From contig CAMWKH010000001.1 in the NCBI GenBank assembly GCA_947174805.1, positions 62,001 to 126,000 of the forward strand: 64,000 bases of DNA. The letters run 5' to 3'. Below, piece by piece: positions 43,997 through 52,197 of the stretch; within the stretch, counting starts at the first letter, position 1, and every line of letters begins with the position of its first letter. The notes below the pieces were generated by a model, which saw only the letters and a list, made by a program, of their open reading frames with translations, ran no database searches and had not been told where the DNA came from. A program made the translations under genes and the position numbers. Source of the DNA: an uncultured Roseburia sp. (GTDB lineage Bacteria; Bacillota; Clostridia; Lachnospirales; Lachnospiraceae).

Positions 43997-46186
43997 ATGG
44001 GAACACAATTAGAATTACTGTCACCGGCGGGAAATCTCACCACTTTTCAGGCGGTGGTTCACGCCGGGGCAGATGCCGTGTATTTTGGCGGCAGCAGCTT
44101 TGGGGCCAGGGCATATGCGGATAATTTTACAAAGGAAGAGGTGCTCACTGCCATTGATTTTGCCCATATCCATGGGAAAAAAGCATATATGACAGTAAAC
44201 ACCCTTTTAAAAGAGCGGGAGATGGAGGAACAGTTGTATGAATATCTGCTTCCTTTTTATGAACAGGGTTTAGACGCGGTGATTGTTCAGGATTTTGGAG
44301 TTCTCTCCTTTGTGCGTTGTCACTTTCCACAACTCTCTGTCCACGCCAGCACACAGATGACGGTGACAGGGGTCGGAGGGGCCAGGTTTTTGGCAGAGCA
44401 TGGGGTGTCCAGGGTGGTTACGGCCAGGGAACTGTCTTTGCCGGAGATACAAAAGATTCATACCGACGCAGATGTGGAAATAGAATGTTTTGTCCACGGG
44501 GCTTTGTGCTACTGCTATTCTGGTCAGTGTCTTTTTAGCAGTTTAATCGGGGGCAGAAGCGGAAATAGGGGAAGATGTGCCCAGCCCTGCCGGCTGCCCT
44601 ATGAGTGTGTGGACAAAAATCACAAAGCCATAAGGGAAAAACCTATGTTTCCCTTAAGCCCCAAGGACTTGTGTACCATTGACCGGATTCCCGACTTGGC
44701 GGAGCACGGTGTCTTTTCTTTTAAAATCGAGGGGCGGATGAAACAGGGGGAATATGCAGCCGGGGTCACAAGTATTTACCGCAAATATTTGAACCGCTAT
44801 CTGACCTATGGGAAAGAGTCTTATAAGGTCTCACCAGAGGATCGGAAACTTTTGATGGATTTGGGAAACCGCAGTGGATTTACGGAGGGGTATTTAGACC
44901 AGTGGAACGGAGCAGGTATGCTGGCGATTCATAAGCCCTCCCATGCAAAGAGCAATGACGCTTTGCAAAGAGAAGTGAGGGAAACCTATATCGAGAAAGA
45001 GAAAAAAGAGACAATCCAGGGATGTTTTGTGATGAGACAAAAAGAGCCGATCCATTTTACGGTAAAATCAGGAGACATCACCATAGAGGAGCAGGGGGAT
45101 ATTCCCCAAAAAGCCCAGAGCCGTCCTTTAACCGCTGAAAAAATCCAGGGGAAACTGGAGAAGACGGGGGATACTCCCTTTGTGTTTGGCACCATTGAGA
45201 TGGATGTGGAAGACGGGCTTTTTGTCCCCATATCCGGTGTGAATGAGCTTCGCCGCAAAGCCCTTTGCAGGCTGGAAAAAGAACTGTTAAAGCCCTGGAG
45301 AAGAGGGGGGGCAAAAGCGTATTCCACTGTGGATTTTTCCCGCTACCCGCATATGGCTCAGGAAGAGGGGATAAGCTTAAGCGTCTCTGTGGAGAGGGCG
45401 CAGCAGTTTCCCCCTTTATTAAAAAAGTGTGAAGTTAGCAGAATATATATTGACAGTATGGCATTAAAACGGGATAATTTAGCAGAAGAGTTAGAATACT
45501 TTTACCAAAAGGCCGGGGAGTTTGGCAAGGAGCTTTACTATGTCCTCCCTGTTATCTTCCGCAGACATACCGCTGAATTTTATAAAAAAATCATAAAAGA
45601 GTTAAAAGCGGACGGTTTTTTGGTGAAGAGCTATGACGCTTTGCAGTTTTTGCTGGAGTCAGGTGTTATGGGAGAAAAAATATGCCTGGATGCCAATATG
45701 TACAGCTGGTCTAACCGTACAAAGCAGAGTTTTTGGAAACTTGGCATAAGGGACACCGTACCTTTGGAGTTAAACAAAAAGGAGCTGTCTGCCAGGGATA
45801 ATCTGGGAAGCGAGATGATTGTGTACGGTTATCTTCCCATGATGACTTCGGTGCAGTGTGTGAAAAAGACTGTGGAGGGATGCGGGAAAGAAACAGCCCT
45901 GTCCTATTTAAAAGACCGCAGGGGGGCGTATTTCCCGGTGAAGAATAATTGCAGCGAATGTTATAACGTGATATATAATTCCAAACCCTTGGAGTTATCC
46001 GGGGTAAGAGATGAGCTGCCTGGCCTTGGCATTAAAAAGTTCCGGCTGAATTTTACAATAGAGGAGCCGGGGGAAGTAGAAAAGATTTTGGAGAGGTGGA
46101 GCGGCGTCTGTTTGGGCTCCAGAAAAGAAATACTGCCCAAAGGGTCAGATTTTACCTACGGTCACTATAAACGAGGTGTAGAATAG
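43997..46186 (+). CDS. U32 family peptidase-like protein (RlhA-type)
   Basis: ATG 43997 is preferred because GAGG lies 7 bases before it; ATG 43991 is too close. The 729-residue protein has an N-terminal U32 TIM barrel (ELLSPAGN, GADAVYFGG) and the U32 signature ECFVHGALCYCYSGQC with a following Cys in RCAQPC, near residues 160-200. A DUF3656 domain sits in the middle. E. coli RlhA of this family hydroxylates 23S rRNA C2501; related proteins were first described as collagenases. An RNA-modification role is more likely than proteolysis. Confidence 0.85.
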   Translation: MGTQLELLSPAGNLTTFQAVVHAGADAVYFGGSSFGARAYADNFTKEEVLTAIDFAHIHGKKAYMTVNTLLKEREMEEQLYEYLLPFYEQGLDAVIVQDFGVLSFVRCHFPQLSVHASTQMTVTGVGGARFLAEHGVSRVVTARELSLPEIQKIHTDADVEIECFVHGALCYCYSGQCLFSSLIGGRSGNRGRCAQPCRLPYECVDKNHKAIREKPMFPLSPKDLCTIDRIPDLAEHGVFSFKIEGRMKQGEYAAGVTSIYRKYLNRYLTYGKESYKVSPEDRKLLMDLGNRSGFTEGYLDQWNGAGMLAIHKPSHAKSNDALQREVRETYIEKEKKETIQGCFVMRQKEPIHFTVKSGDITIEEQGDIPQKAQSRPLTAEKIQGKLEKTGDTPFVFGTIEMDVEDGLFVPISGVNELRRKALCRLEKELLKPWRRGGAKAYSTVDFSRYPHMAQEEGISLSVSVERAQQFPPLLKKCEVSRIYIDSMALKRDNLAEELEYFYQKAGEFGKELYYVLPVIFRRHTAEFYKKIIKELKADGFLVKSYDALQFLLESGVMGEKICLDANMYSWSNRTKQSFWKLGIRDTVPLELNKKELSARDNLGSEMIVYGYLPMMTSVQCVKKTVEGCGKETALSYLKDRRGAYFPVKNNCSECYNVIYNSKPLELSGVRDELPGLGIKKFRLNFTIEEPGEVEKILERWSGVCLGSRKEILPKGSDFTYGHYKRGVE

Positions 46187-46202
46187 CGAGGTTTTTGAGT
46201 TT

Positions 46203-47612
46203 ATGTTCGGAGAGATATCCAAATATCTTATGATTGTATTATTTGCAATCTATACATTCTTAGGATTTGCAGTTTTCCGGAGGAAAAATAAAAAAGAGCA
46301 GAGGGAAAACATATTCCGCAGGCAGAATATGATTATGATTCTCATACATCTGGATGCCTTTCTGTTAATATATGATGAGACGAGAAACATGGGGGTGCTG
46401 TTCTTTTACGGTGCCCAGGTAGTGTTTTTCATCATTGTCATCAGCAGTTACAAAATGTTGTACGAGAAGTCTTCCCAGCTTTTGGTGAACAATATGTGCA
46501 TGCTTATGGCAATCGGTTTTATCATTCTTACCAGATTGTCTTTTGATTTGGCCATTCGGCAGTTTATCATAGCAGTGGCTGCCATGATTTTCGGGCTGTG
46601 CATTCCCTTTCTCATTAAAAAAATGTGGTTTCTGGATAAACTTACCTGGCCCTTTGCCCTGATAGGCTTAGGGGCTTTAGGTGCTGTGTGGATTTTGGGA
46701 AGAACCAGTTACGGGGCAAAGCTTTCCTATACGGTGGCGGGAATATCCCTGCAGCCCTCGGAGTTTGTGAAGATTATTTTTGTTTTCTTTGTGGCCGGGA
46801 TGCTCTCCGCTTCCAAAGATTTTCTTCAGGTGGTCATCACTACCATTGCCGCCGCTGCCCACGTGATTATTCTGGTTGCCTCCAAGGATTTGGGGGGAGC
46901 TTTGATTTTCTTTGTTGTGTATCTTTTGATGCTCTATGTCTCTACAGGACAGCCCTTATACTTTATCGGGGGGCTTTTCGCAGGCTCCGGGGCGTCGGTT
47001 TTGGCCTACAAAATGTTTGCCCATGTCAGGGTGAGGGTGGTGGCATGGCAGGATCCCTTAAGCGTAATCGAAAATCAGGGCTACCAGGTGTGCCAGTCCC
47101 TTTTTGCCATCGGCACGGGGGGATGGTTTGGGGTAGGTCTCTACCGGGGACAGCCCAATAAGATACCTGTGGTGGAGCGGGATGTTATTTTTTCTGCAAT
47201 ATCTGAGGAAATGGGAGGGATATTTGCCCTCTGTCTGATTATGGTGTGCATGAGCTGCTTTCTCATGTGCTTAAACATTGCCATGCAGTTAAAAAATAAG
47301 TACTATAAGCTGGTGGCCTTAGGACTCGGCACAGTTTACGGATTTCAGGTATTTTTGACTATAGGAGGAGTGATAAAGTTTATCCCCTCCACGGGAGTGA
47401 CCCTTCCCTTTGTAAGTTACGGAGGGAGTTCGCTTTTAAGCAGTATCATTATTTTCTCCATTATTCAGGGGCTTTATATTTTGAGGGAACAGGAGGGAGC
47501 ACATGGCAAAGAAGCAGGAAAGAGGAAGCCAGGGAATAAAAAAACAGGGCAGAGAAAAGGTAAGGACAGTGCCAGGGAAGGTTTCTACCCAGAAGTCGAA
47601 GAACTCCGGTAA
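46203..47612 (+). CDS. ftsW: FtsW/RodA/SpoVE family peptidoglycan polymerase
   Basis: A 469-residue SEDS glycosyltransferase with about ten membrane helices. Diagnostic pieces are LQPSEFVKI near residue 182, ERDVIFSAISEEMG near residue 325, and a TLPFVSYGGSSLL loop near residue 400. It joins lipid II into glycan strands with its class B penicillin-binding protein partner, which is the next gene. The basic C-terminal tail (~35 residues) is encoded in the 110 bases shared with pbpA. Whether it serves division, elongation or sporulation is not clear. Confidence 0.92.
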   Translation: MFGEISKYLMIVLFAIYTFLGFAVFRRKNKKEQRENIFRRQNMIMILIHLDAFLLIYDETRNMGVLFFYGAQVVFFIIVISSYKMLYEKSSQLLVNNMCMLMAIGFIILTRLSFDLAIRQFIIAVAAMIFGLCIPFLIKKMWFLDKLTWPFALIGLGALGAVWILGRTSYGAKLSYTVAGISLQPSEFVKIIFVFFVAGMLSASKDFLQVVITTIAAAAHVIILVASKDLGGALIFFVVYLLMLYVSTGQPLYFIGGLFAGSGASVLAYKMFAHVRVRVVAWQDPLSVIENQGYQVCQSLFAIGTGGWFGVGLYRGQPNKIPVVERDVIFSAISEEMGGIFALCLIMVCMSCFLMCLNIAMQLKNKYYKLVALGLGTVYGFQVFLTIGGVIKFIPSTGVTLPFVSYGGSSLLSSIIIFSIIQGLYILREQEGAHGKEAGKRKPGNKKTGQRKGKDSAREGFYPEVEELR

Positions 47613-49032
47613 AAATTCTAACAGGGAATTTGCAGTGATTACCTACTGTTTTATCGGCCTCTTTCTTTGTACCATGGGATATTTTGTATATTTTCAGGTG
47701 GTAAAAAGCGAAGATTTCATTAATAACTCCTACAATACCAGACAGGAAAGTTTTGCGGACACTGTGGTGAGGGGGAAAATTTTAGCCTCCGGAGGGGAAG
47801 TTTTAGCTGAGACGAAAGTGGATAAAGAGGGAAACGAGACGAGGGAATATCCCTATGAGAAAATGTTTTCCCACATCGTTGGGTACTCCACGGAGAAATA
47901 CGGCAGGGCGGGAATTGAGTCCTGGGCAAATTTTAATCTTCTGCGCTCCAACGCAAATTTTCTGCAAAAAACAGTGGATGAGGTGACGGAGGAAAAAAGT
48001 ATGGGGGACAATGTGGTGACTACTTTAAACGCACTTCTCCAGGAAATCTCTTTCCGGGCCCTGGGAGATTACAAAGGGGCGGTAATCACCATGGAGCCTT
48101 CCACGGGAAAGATTCTGTCCGTTGTGTCAAAGCCCGGTTTTGACCCCAACACCATTGCACAGGACTGGGATACCATTGTAAAGGACGAATACGGGGAGTC
48201 TGTGTTGGTAAACCGCGCCACCCAGGGACTTTATCCCCCTGGTTCCACTTTTAAGATTTTAACCACACTGGCGTATGTGAGGGAACACCCCTCGGATTAC
48301 CAGGAGTACTCCTATTCCTGCAGCGGTCAGATTCAGGAGGGAGACAGCAAGTTAAAATGCTTCAGCGGGGAAGTGCACGGTACGGTAAATTTAAAACAAT
48401 CCTTTTCTGAGTCCTGCAACACCTCATTTGCCAATATGGGGCTGACCATGGATTCCGATGAATTTGCAGAAACCTGCAGGGATTTGCTGTTTAACAGAGA
48501 CCTTCCTGTGGAAAAAATGGACAGTTCCAAGAGCAGTTTTGTTTTAAATAATTCTTCATCCACAAGCGAGATTATGGAGTCGGCCATTGGCCAGGGACAG
48601 ACTTTAGTGACCCCGCTTCACATGCTGATGATTACCAGTGCGGTTGCAAATGACGGGGTACTCATGAAGCCCTATGTCATTGACCACACGGAAACCTATG
48701 AGGGAGCTGCAGTTAAGACATACCGTCCCCAGAGTTATGGGAATCTTATGACCGGGGAGGAGGCGGCGCTTTTGCAGGAGTATATGTCTGAGGTGGTGGA
48801 GACGGGTACGGGAACAAAGCTAAAAGGAATGAGCTACACTGCGGCGGGAAAGACAGGTTCTGCGGAGTTTGGCAAAATAAAAGGCCAGAGCCACGCCTGG
48901 TTTGTGGGCTATGCCCACAGAGAGGACAAAGAGGACATCGCCATAGCAGTTATTGTGGAGGGGGCCGGAATCGGCAGCGCCTATGCGGTTCCCATTGCAA
49001 AAGAAGTGTTTGACACCTATTTCAGATACTGA
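47503..49032 (+). CDS. pbpA: Class B penicillin-binding protein (PbpA type)
   Basis: A 509-residue transpeptidase. The basic cytoplasmic N-terminus (~40 residues) is followed by one membrane helix (AVITYCFIGLFLCTMGYFVYF), a short N-terminal domain, and the transpeptidase domain: STFK near residue 250, SCN near 304, KTGS near 452. ATG 47503 lies 110 bases inside ftsW and has a strong AGGAGGGAG site, which supports the overlap. It is the expected cross-linking partner of FtsW. Confidence 0.93.
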   Translation: MAKKQERGSQGIKKQGREKVRTVPGKVSTQKSKNSGKNSNREFAVITYCFIGLFLCTMGYFVYFQVVKSEDFINNSYNTRQESFADTVVRGKILASGGEVLAETKVDKEGNETREYPYEKMFSHIVGYSTEKYGRAGIESWANFNLLRSNANFLQKTVDEVTEEKSMGDNVVTTLNALLQEISFRALGDYKGAVITMEPSTGKILSVVSKPGFDPNTIAQDWDTIVKDEYGESVLVNRATQGLYPPGSTFKILTTLAYVREHPSDYQEYSYSCSGQIQEGDSKLKCFSGEVHGTVNLKQSFSESCNTSFANMGLTMDSDEFAETCRDLLFNRDLPVEKMDSSKSSFVLNNSSSTSEIMESAIGQGQTLVTPLHMLMITSAVANDGVLMKPYVIDHTETYEGAAVKTYRPQSYGNLMTGEEAALLQEYMSEVVETGTGTKLKGMSYTAAGKTGSAEFGKIKGQSHAWFVGYAHREDKEDIAIAVIVEGAGIGSAYAVPIAKEVFDTYFRY

Positions 49033-49076
49033 TATACTTATTTTTAAGTTTAGTAACCACATCAGGAGGTATTGCA

Positions 49077-49529
49077 ATGATAGAAGCAACGAGCTGTGGT
49101 GGTGTGGTAATTTTTCGGGGCAAAATATTAGTACTTTACAAAAATTATAGAAATAAGTACGAAGGCTGGGTGCTTCCAAAGGGAACTGTGGAGTCGGGAG
49201 AGGAATATAAGGAGACGGCAGTGAGGGAAGTATTGGAGGAAACCGGGGCCAAGGCGTCAATCATTAAGTACGTGGGAAGAAGTCAGTACACATTTACAGT
49301 GCCGGAGGACGTGGTAGAGAAAGAAGTCCACTGGTATCTTATGATGGCGGACAGTTATTACAGCAAACCACAGCGAGAAGAGTTTTTTGTGGATTCCGGA
49401 TATTACAAATTTCATGAGGCGTATCACCTGTTAAAGTTTGCCAATGAAAAGCAGATTTTGGAAAAAGCCTACAATGAATATCTGGATTTGAAGAAAAGTA
49501 ATCTGTGGGGGAACCACAAGTACTTTTAG
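49077..49529 (+). CDS. NUDIX hydrolase
   Basis: A 150-residue protein with a complete NUDIX box, GTVESGEEYKETAVREVLEETGA, near residues 36-58 and the preceding GWVLPKG. It hydrolyses a nucleoside diphosphate linked to another group; the form with GGVVIF at the start resembles diadenosine or diphosphoinositol polyphosphate hydrolases. An AGGAGG site precedes the ATG. It begins 44 bases after pbpA. Confidence 0.92.
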   Translation: MIEATSCGGVVIFRGKILVLYKNYRNKYEGWVLPKGTVESGEEYKETAVREVLEETGAKASIIKYVGRSQYTFTVPEDVVEKEVHWYLMMADSYYSKPQREEFFVDSGYYKFHEAYHLLKFANEKQILEKAYNEYLDLKKSNLWGNHKYF

Positions 49530-49556
49530 GGAAGAAAAGGAGCGGTCATATTTTGC

Positions 49557-49883
49557 ATGAAATGGTATGAGGATTTGTATGTGGGGGAGACTATCTCCCA
49601 TAAGAAGAGAAAAGTAAAATGGAAAATCATGCACAATGCAGGGCAGCTTCATGTATTTGTCATCACCCTGGCGTCAAATCCAAAGAATCTTTTGGATATT
49701 ATTCCCTCCAGGGAGCTGATGCAGAAGTATTATCCCAAAAGGGAACTGTATGTAATTGGCCTGGCCGGAAATTATGAGGAGGCGCTGGAGGTGGCGGGGC
49801 ATATTATATCAGAAGTCTATTCGGCTACCCAGGGATTTGATGTGAAAAGTTATTTGCAGCACAAGGAAAGTAGAAGCTTATGA
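49557..49883 (+). CDS. Conserved hypothetical protein, 108 aa
   Basis: I do not recognise a named family. The 108-residue product starts MKWYEDLYVGE, has no membrane helix or signal, and mixes strands and helices (LHVFVITLASNPKNLLDI, LYVIGLAGNYEEALEVAGHII). It lies between the NUDIX gene and DUF2953, and its stop overlaps the DUF2953 start (ATGA), so it is a real gene. The AAGGAG site is 14 bases from the ATG, which is long. Function unknown. Confidence 0.75.
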   Translation: MKWYEDLYVGETISHKKRKVKWKIMHNAGQLHVFVITLASNPKNLLDIIPSRELMQKYYPKRELYVIGLAGNYEEALEVAGHIISEVYSATQGFDVKSYLQHKESRSL

Positions 49884-50728
49884 GTATTCTGTTCACACTG
49901 TTAAAAATAATAGCGGTTATACTGGCAGTGATACTGGTTTTTCTTTTTCTCTGCCTTTTTCATCCGGTATTTTACCAAGTGGAAGGCGTGTTAAAGGAAA
50001 ATGCCAAGCCCATATTAAAGGGGAAGTTCTGGTGGCTGTTTCAGATACTGCGGCTGGAAATTCTGCTTTCGGAAGGGAATCTGTCTTTAAAAGTCCGGAT
50101 TTTTGGGGTAGGCAAAGAGCTCTCCGGGGAAAAAGATGGGGAAGAACAAAAGGAACCGGATTCTGATATGCCCTCAGAGAGTATTTCTGTGGAAGATACG
50201 GACAAGGATGCCGGGGGATCAGCCAAAAACAACACGGAAACCATAGAATCCGGGCAAGACGGCTCTGAAGAGGAGCCTGAGGAACAGAAAAAAAGAATAT
50301 TAAAGCACAGAAAGAGAAGAGGAAAAGGGAAAAAACAAGACACCGGAGAAAGACAAAAAAAATCAGGTGTTTTTTCTTCTATCAAAAGAGAGTTGTCGGA
50401 TGAAAAAAACAAACTGGCTTTATCCCACCTATGGAGGGAAATTTTGTATCTATTGTCCCATTTAAAGCCAAAATACGCAAAGGGGGAGATTCACTTTTCC
50501 ACAGGGGACCCGGCTCGCACCGGGGAGCTGACAGGAGTGTTAAGCCTTTTCCCCGTGTTTTATAGGTATAAGCTTCATGTCTATCCGGATTTTGCCAGCG
50601 ATGTATGTTATGTGCGGGGAAATCTTTCACTGAAAGGACATATATCCTTATATCATTTTGTTTTGATTCTTATTCGGCTCTTTGCGGATAAAAATATCAG
50701 GGGATTGATAAAAAAGATTAGAAAATAG
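49880..50728 (+). CDS. DUF2953 (YtfI-like) membrane protein
   Basis: A 282-residue protein with an N-terminal membrane helix (LLKIIAVILAVILVFLFLCLF), a WWLF-containing strand region, a ~90-residue charged low-complexity linker, and a C-terminal part (GEIHFSTGDPARTGELTGVLSLFP) that matches DUF2953. In Bacillus the equivalent ytfI lies next to ytfJ (gerW), the same order as here. A role in sporulation or germination is inferred from that pairing. Confidence 0.82.
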   Translation: MSILFTLLKIIAVILAVILVFLFLCLFHPVFYQVEGVLKENAKPILKGKFWWLFQILRLEILLSEGNLSLKVRIFGVGKELSGEKDGEEQKEPDSDMPSESISVEDTDKDAGGSAKNNTETIESGQDGSEEEPEEQKKRILKHRKRRGKGKKQDTGERQKKSGVFSSIKRELSDEKNKLALSHLWREILYLLSHLKPKYAKGEIHFSTGDPARTGELTGVLSLFPVFYRYKLHVYPDFASDVCYVRGNLSLKGHISLYHFVLILIRLFADKNIRGLIKKIRK

Positions 50729-50740
50729 GAGGAAAAAGAA

Positions 50741-51166
50741 ATGGGAGACAACGCATTTCATACAACAGTAGAATCTTTATTTAAGGGAATGGACAGTTTT
50801 ATCACCACAAAAACCGTGGTGGGAGAGGCAATCCATATTGGTGACACCATCATCCTGCCTTTGGTGGATGTCTCTTTCGGAGTGGCAGCAGGGGTATTTT
50901 CTGATGACAAGAAACAAAACGGCGGCGGCGGTATGGGAGGAAAACTGATGCCAAGCGCTGTTTTGGTGATTTCAAACGGAACCACGAAGCTTGTCAATGT
51001 GAAAAACCAGGACGGGGTGACAAAGATTTTGGACATGGTTCCCGACTTTGTAAACAAGTTTACCAGCAAAAAGGACACTATCCAGGAGGATGAGGCGGCA
51101 AGGGAAAAGGCGAAAGATGCCATGGAAGATATTCTTTCGGATTCGGTAAAAGAAAATCAGGGATAA
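50741..51166 (+). CDS. gerW: GerW family sporulation protein (YtfJ)
   Basis: A 141-residue protein with the YtfJ core: TTKTVVGEAIHIGDTIILPLVDVSFGVAAG, then a Gly-rich stretch (NGGGGMGGKL) and PSAVLVISNG. In Bacillus GerW is needed for germination with some nutrients. Its presence indicates that the organism is, or descends from, a spore former. An AGGAGG site lies 12 bases after the DUF2953 stop. Confidence 0.92.
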   Translation: MGDNAFHTTVESLFKGMDSFITTKTVVGEAIHIGDTIILPLVDVSFGVAAGVFSDDKKQNGGGGMGGKLMPSAVLVISNGTTKLVNVKNQDGVTKILDMVPDFVNKFTSKKDTIQEDEAAREKAKDAMEDILSDSVKENQG

Positions 51167-51185
51167 AGTATATACAAAAAAACGG

Positions 51186-51216
51186 ACTGCATATATTAAT
51201 ATATATGCAGTTTTTT
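51186..51216 (+). terminator. Intrinsic terminator after gerW
   Basis: Stem ACTGCATATAT / ATATATGCAGT with a TAAT loop and six T. It overlaps an ATG at 51205, so that ATG is unlikely to be a start. Confidence 0.85.
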
Positions 51217-51228
51217 GTGAGGATGGAT

Positions 51229-51372
51229 GTGAAGAGGCTGATTGGATATACGCTGTTTTGCTTGGGAGTGGGAATGCTCCTTACCTGTTTGATACCGGAG
51301 GGGTTTTGTACATTTTTAGTTATTATAGGATTAATGCTTTTGGGATATTATCTTTTTAGCTGCGGATGTTGA
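51229..51372 (+). CDS. Small hydrophobic membrane protein, 47 aa
   Basis: A GTG start at 51229 with GAGG six bases before it gives a 47-residue protein beginning MKRLIGYTLFC. It has two hydrophobic segments separated by a short turn (LIPEGF) and ends FSCGC. Similar tiny proteins with a CGC-type end occur in clostridia. It lies in the 67 bases between the gerW terminator and the rpmB terminator region, so it may depend on read-through or on a promoter I did not find. Function unknown. Confidence 0.6.
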   Translation: MKRLIGYTLFCLGVGMLLTCLIPEGFCTFLVIIGLMLLGYYLFSCGC

Positions 51373-51376
51373 GGAT

Positions 51377-51406
51377 AGAAAAGGAGACTGCCATCTGACA
51401 GTCTCC
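51377..51406 (-). terminator. Intrinsic terminator of rpmB (minus strand)
   Basis: Stem GGAGACTG / CAGTCTCC, eight perfect pairs with an eight-base loop, followed on the minus strand by TTTTCTA. Confidence 0.75.
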
Positions 51407-51433
51407 CAAGAAATGACGGCACGCCAGCCGGGC

Positions 51434-51619
51434 TTAAGCTCTTTCTACTTTGCCGCTTCTGAGACAAGAAGTACACACGTACATCTTTTTTGCCGCTCCG
51501 TTTACTTTACATTTTACAGATTTAATGTTAGATTTCCACATTCTATTTGATCTTCTATGAGAATGGCTCACATTGTTTCCGAAATGAGCGCCTTTTCCAC
51601 AAACTGCACACTTTGCCAT
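51434..51619 (-). CDS. rpmB: 50S ribosomal protein L28
   Basis: A 61-residue ribosomal protein. CAVCGK near the start and CTSCLR near the end are the zinc-binding (C+) form. SHSHRRSNR is the conserved RNA-binding stretch. An AAGGAGG site precedes the ATG. It is transcribed away from asp23-yloV-recG, the same gene neighbourhood as Bacillus rpmB-yloU-yloV-recG. Confidence 0.97.
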   Translation of the reverse strand: MAKCAVCGKGAHFGNNVSHSHRRSNRMWKSNIKSVKCKVNGAAKKMYVCTSCLRSGKVERA

Positions 51620-51675
51620 AACCGCACCTCCTTGTAACTTACTAAACCTGTTTTCAGCAGGCTCACAACACGTTT

Positions 51676-51704
51676 ATTTTAGCAGATAGTATTTCATAAT
51701 GCAA
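51676..51704 (-). promoter_or_regulatory. Sigma-A promoter of rpmB
   Basis: On the minus strand: TTGCAT, a 17-base spacer ending in TGC, and TAAAAT (51681-51676). Confidence 0.65.
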
Positions 51705-51745
51705 GGAAAAAAATGATTTTTTTCAAAATAATTAAGAAAGAAGAT

Positions 51746-51773
51746 TTGATTTTTTAGGAAAAATGGGTATAAT
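51746..51773 (+). promoter_or_regulatory. Sigma-A promoter of asp23-yloV-recG
   Basis: TTGATT (51746-51751), a 16-base spacer and TATAAT (51768-51773), 50 bases before the asp23 ATG. Confidence 0.65.
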
Positions 51774-51823
51774 TGAGTATATATATTTGGCAGAGACTGA
51801 TATAAAAAAACGGAGGTTCATGT

Positions 51824-52183
51824 ATGAAAGGACAAATAGAGACGGAACTGGGGACTATCGTAATTGACAATGAAGTGATTGCAACCTATGCCGGGTCTGT
51901 TGCCGTGGAGTGTTTTGGCATTGTGGGCATGGCTGCGGTAAATATGAAAGACGGGCTGGTGAAATTACTGAAAAAAGATTATCTTACCCATGGTATAAAT
52001 GTTAAGGTAGATGAGGAAAATAAAATTATGATTGATTTTCATATGATTGTTTCCTACGGGGTGAGCATCCATACAGTTTCAGAAAACCTGATGGATACGG
52101 TGAAGTATAAAGTGGAAGAATTTACGGGAATGAAAATTGAGAAGATAAATATATACGTGGAAGGCGTAAGAGTCATCGATTAA
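51824..52183 (+). CDS. Asp23/Gls24 family protein (YloU-like)
   Basis: A 119-residue protein with the Asp23 core: TELGTIVIDNEVIATYAGSVAVECFGIVGMAA and the C-terminal VNIYVEGVR-like strand. In staphylococci Asp23 is a membrane-associated stress protein; YloU-type members precede yloV and their function is unclear. It ends 14 bases before the DAK2 gene. Confidence 0.92.
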   Translation: MKGQIETELGTIVIDNEVIATYAGSVAVECFGIVGMAAVNMKDGLVKLLKKDYLTHGINVKVDEENKIMIDFHMIVSYGVSIHTVSENLMDTVKYKVEEFTGMKIEKINIYVEGVRVID

Positions 52184-52197
52184 GGAGGATTTAAAAA

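Noticed and set aside
51205-51228. ATG at 51205 as the start of the small membrane protein
   Set aside because: It lies in the 3' arm of the gerW terminator and lacks a ribosome site; GTG 51229 has one.
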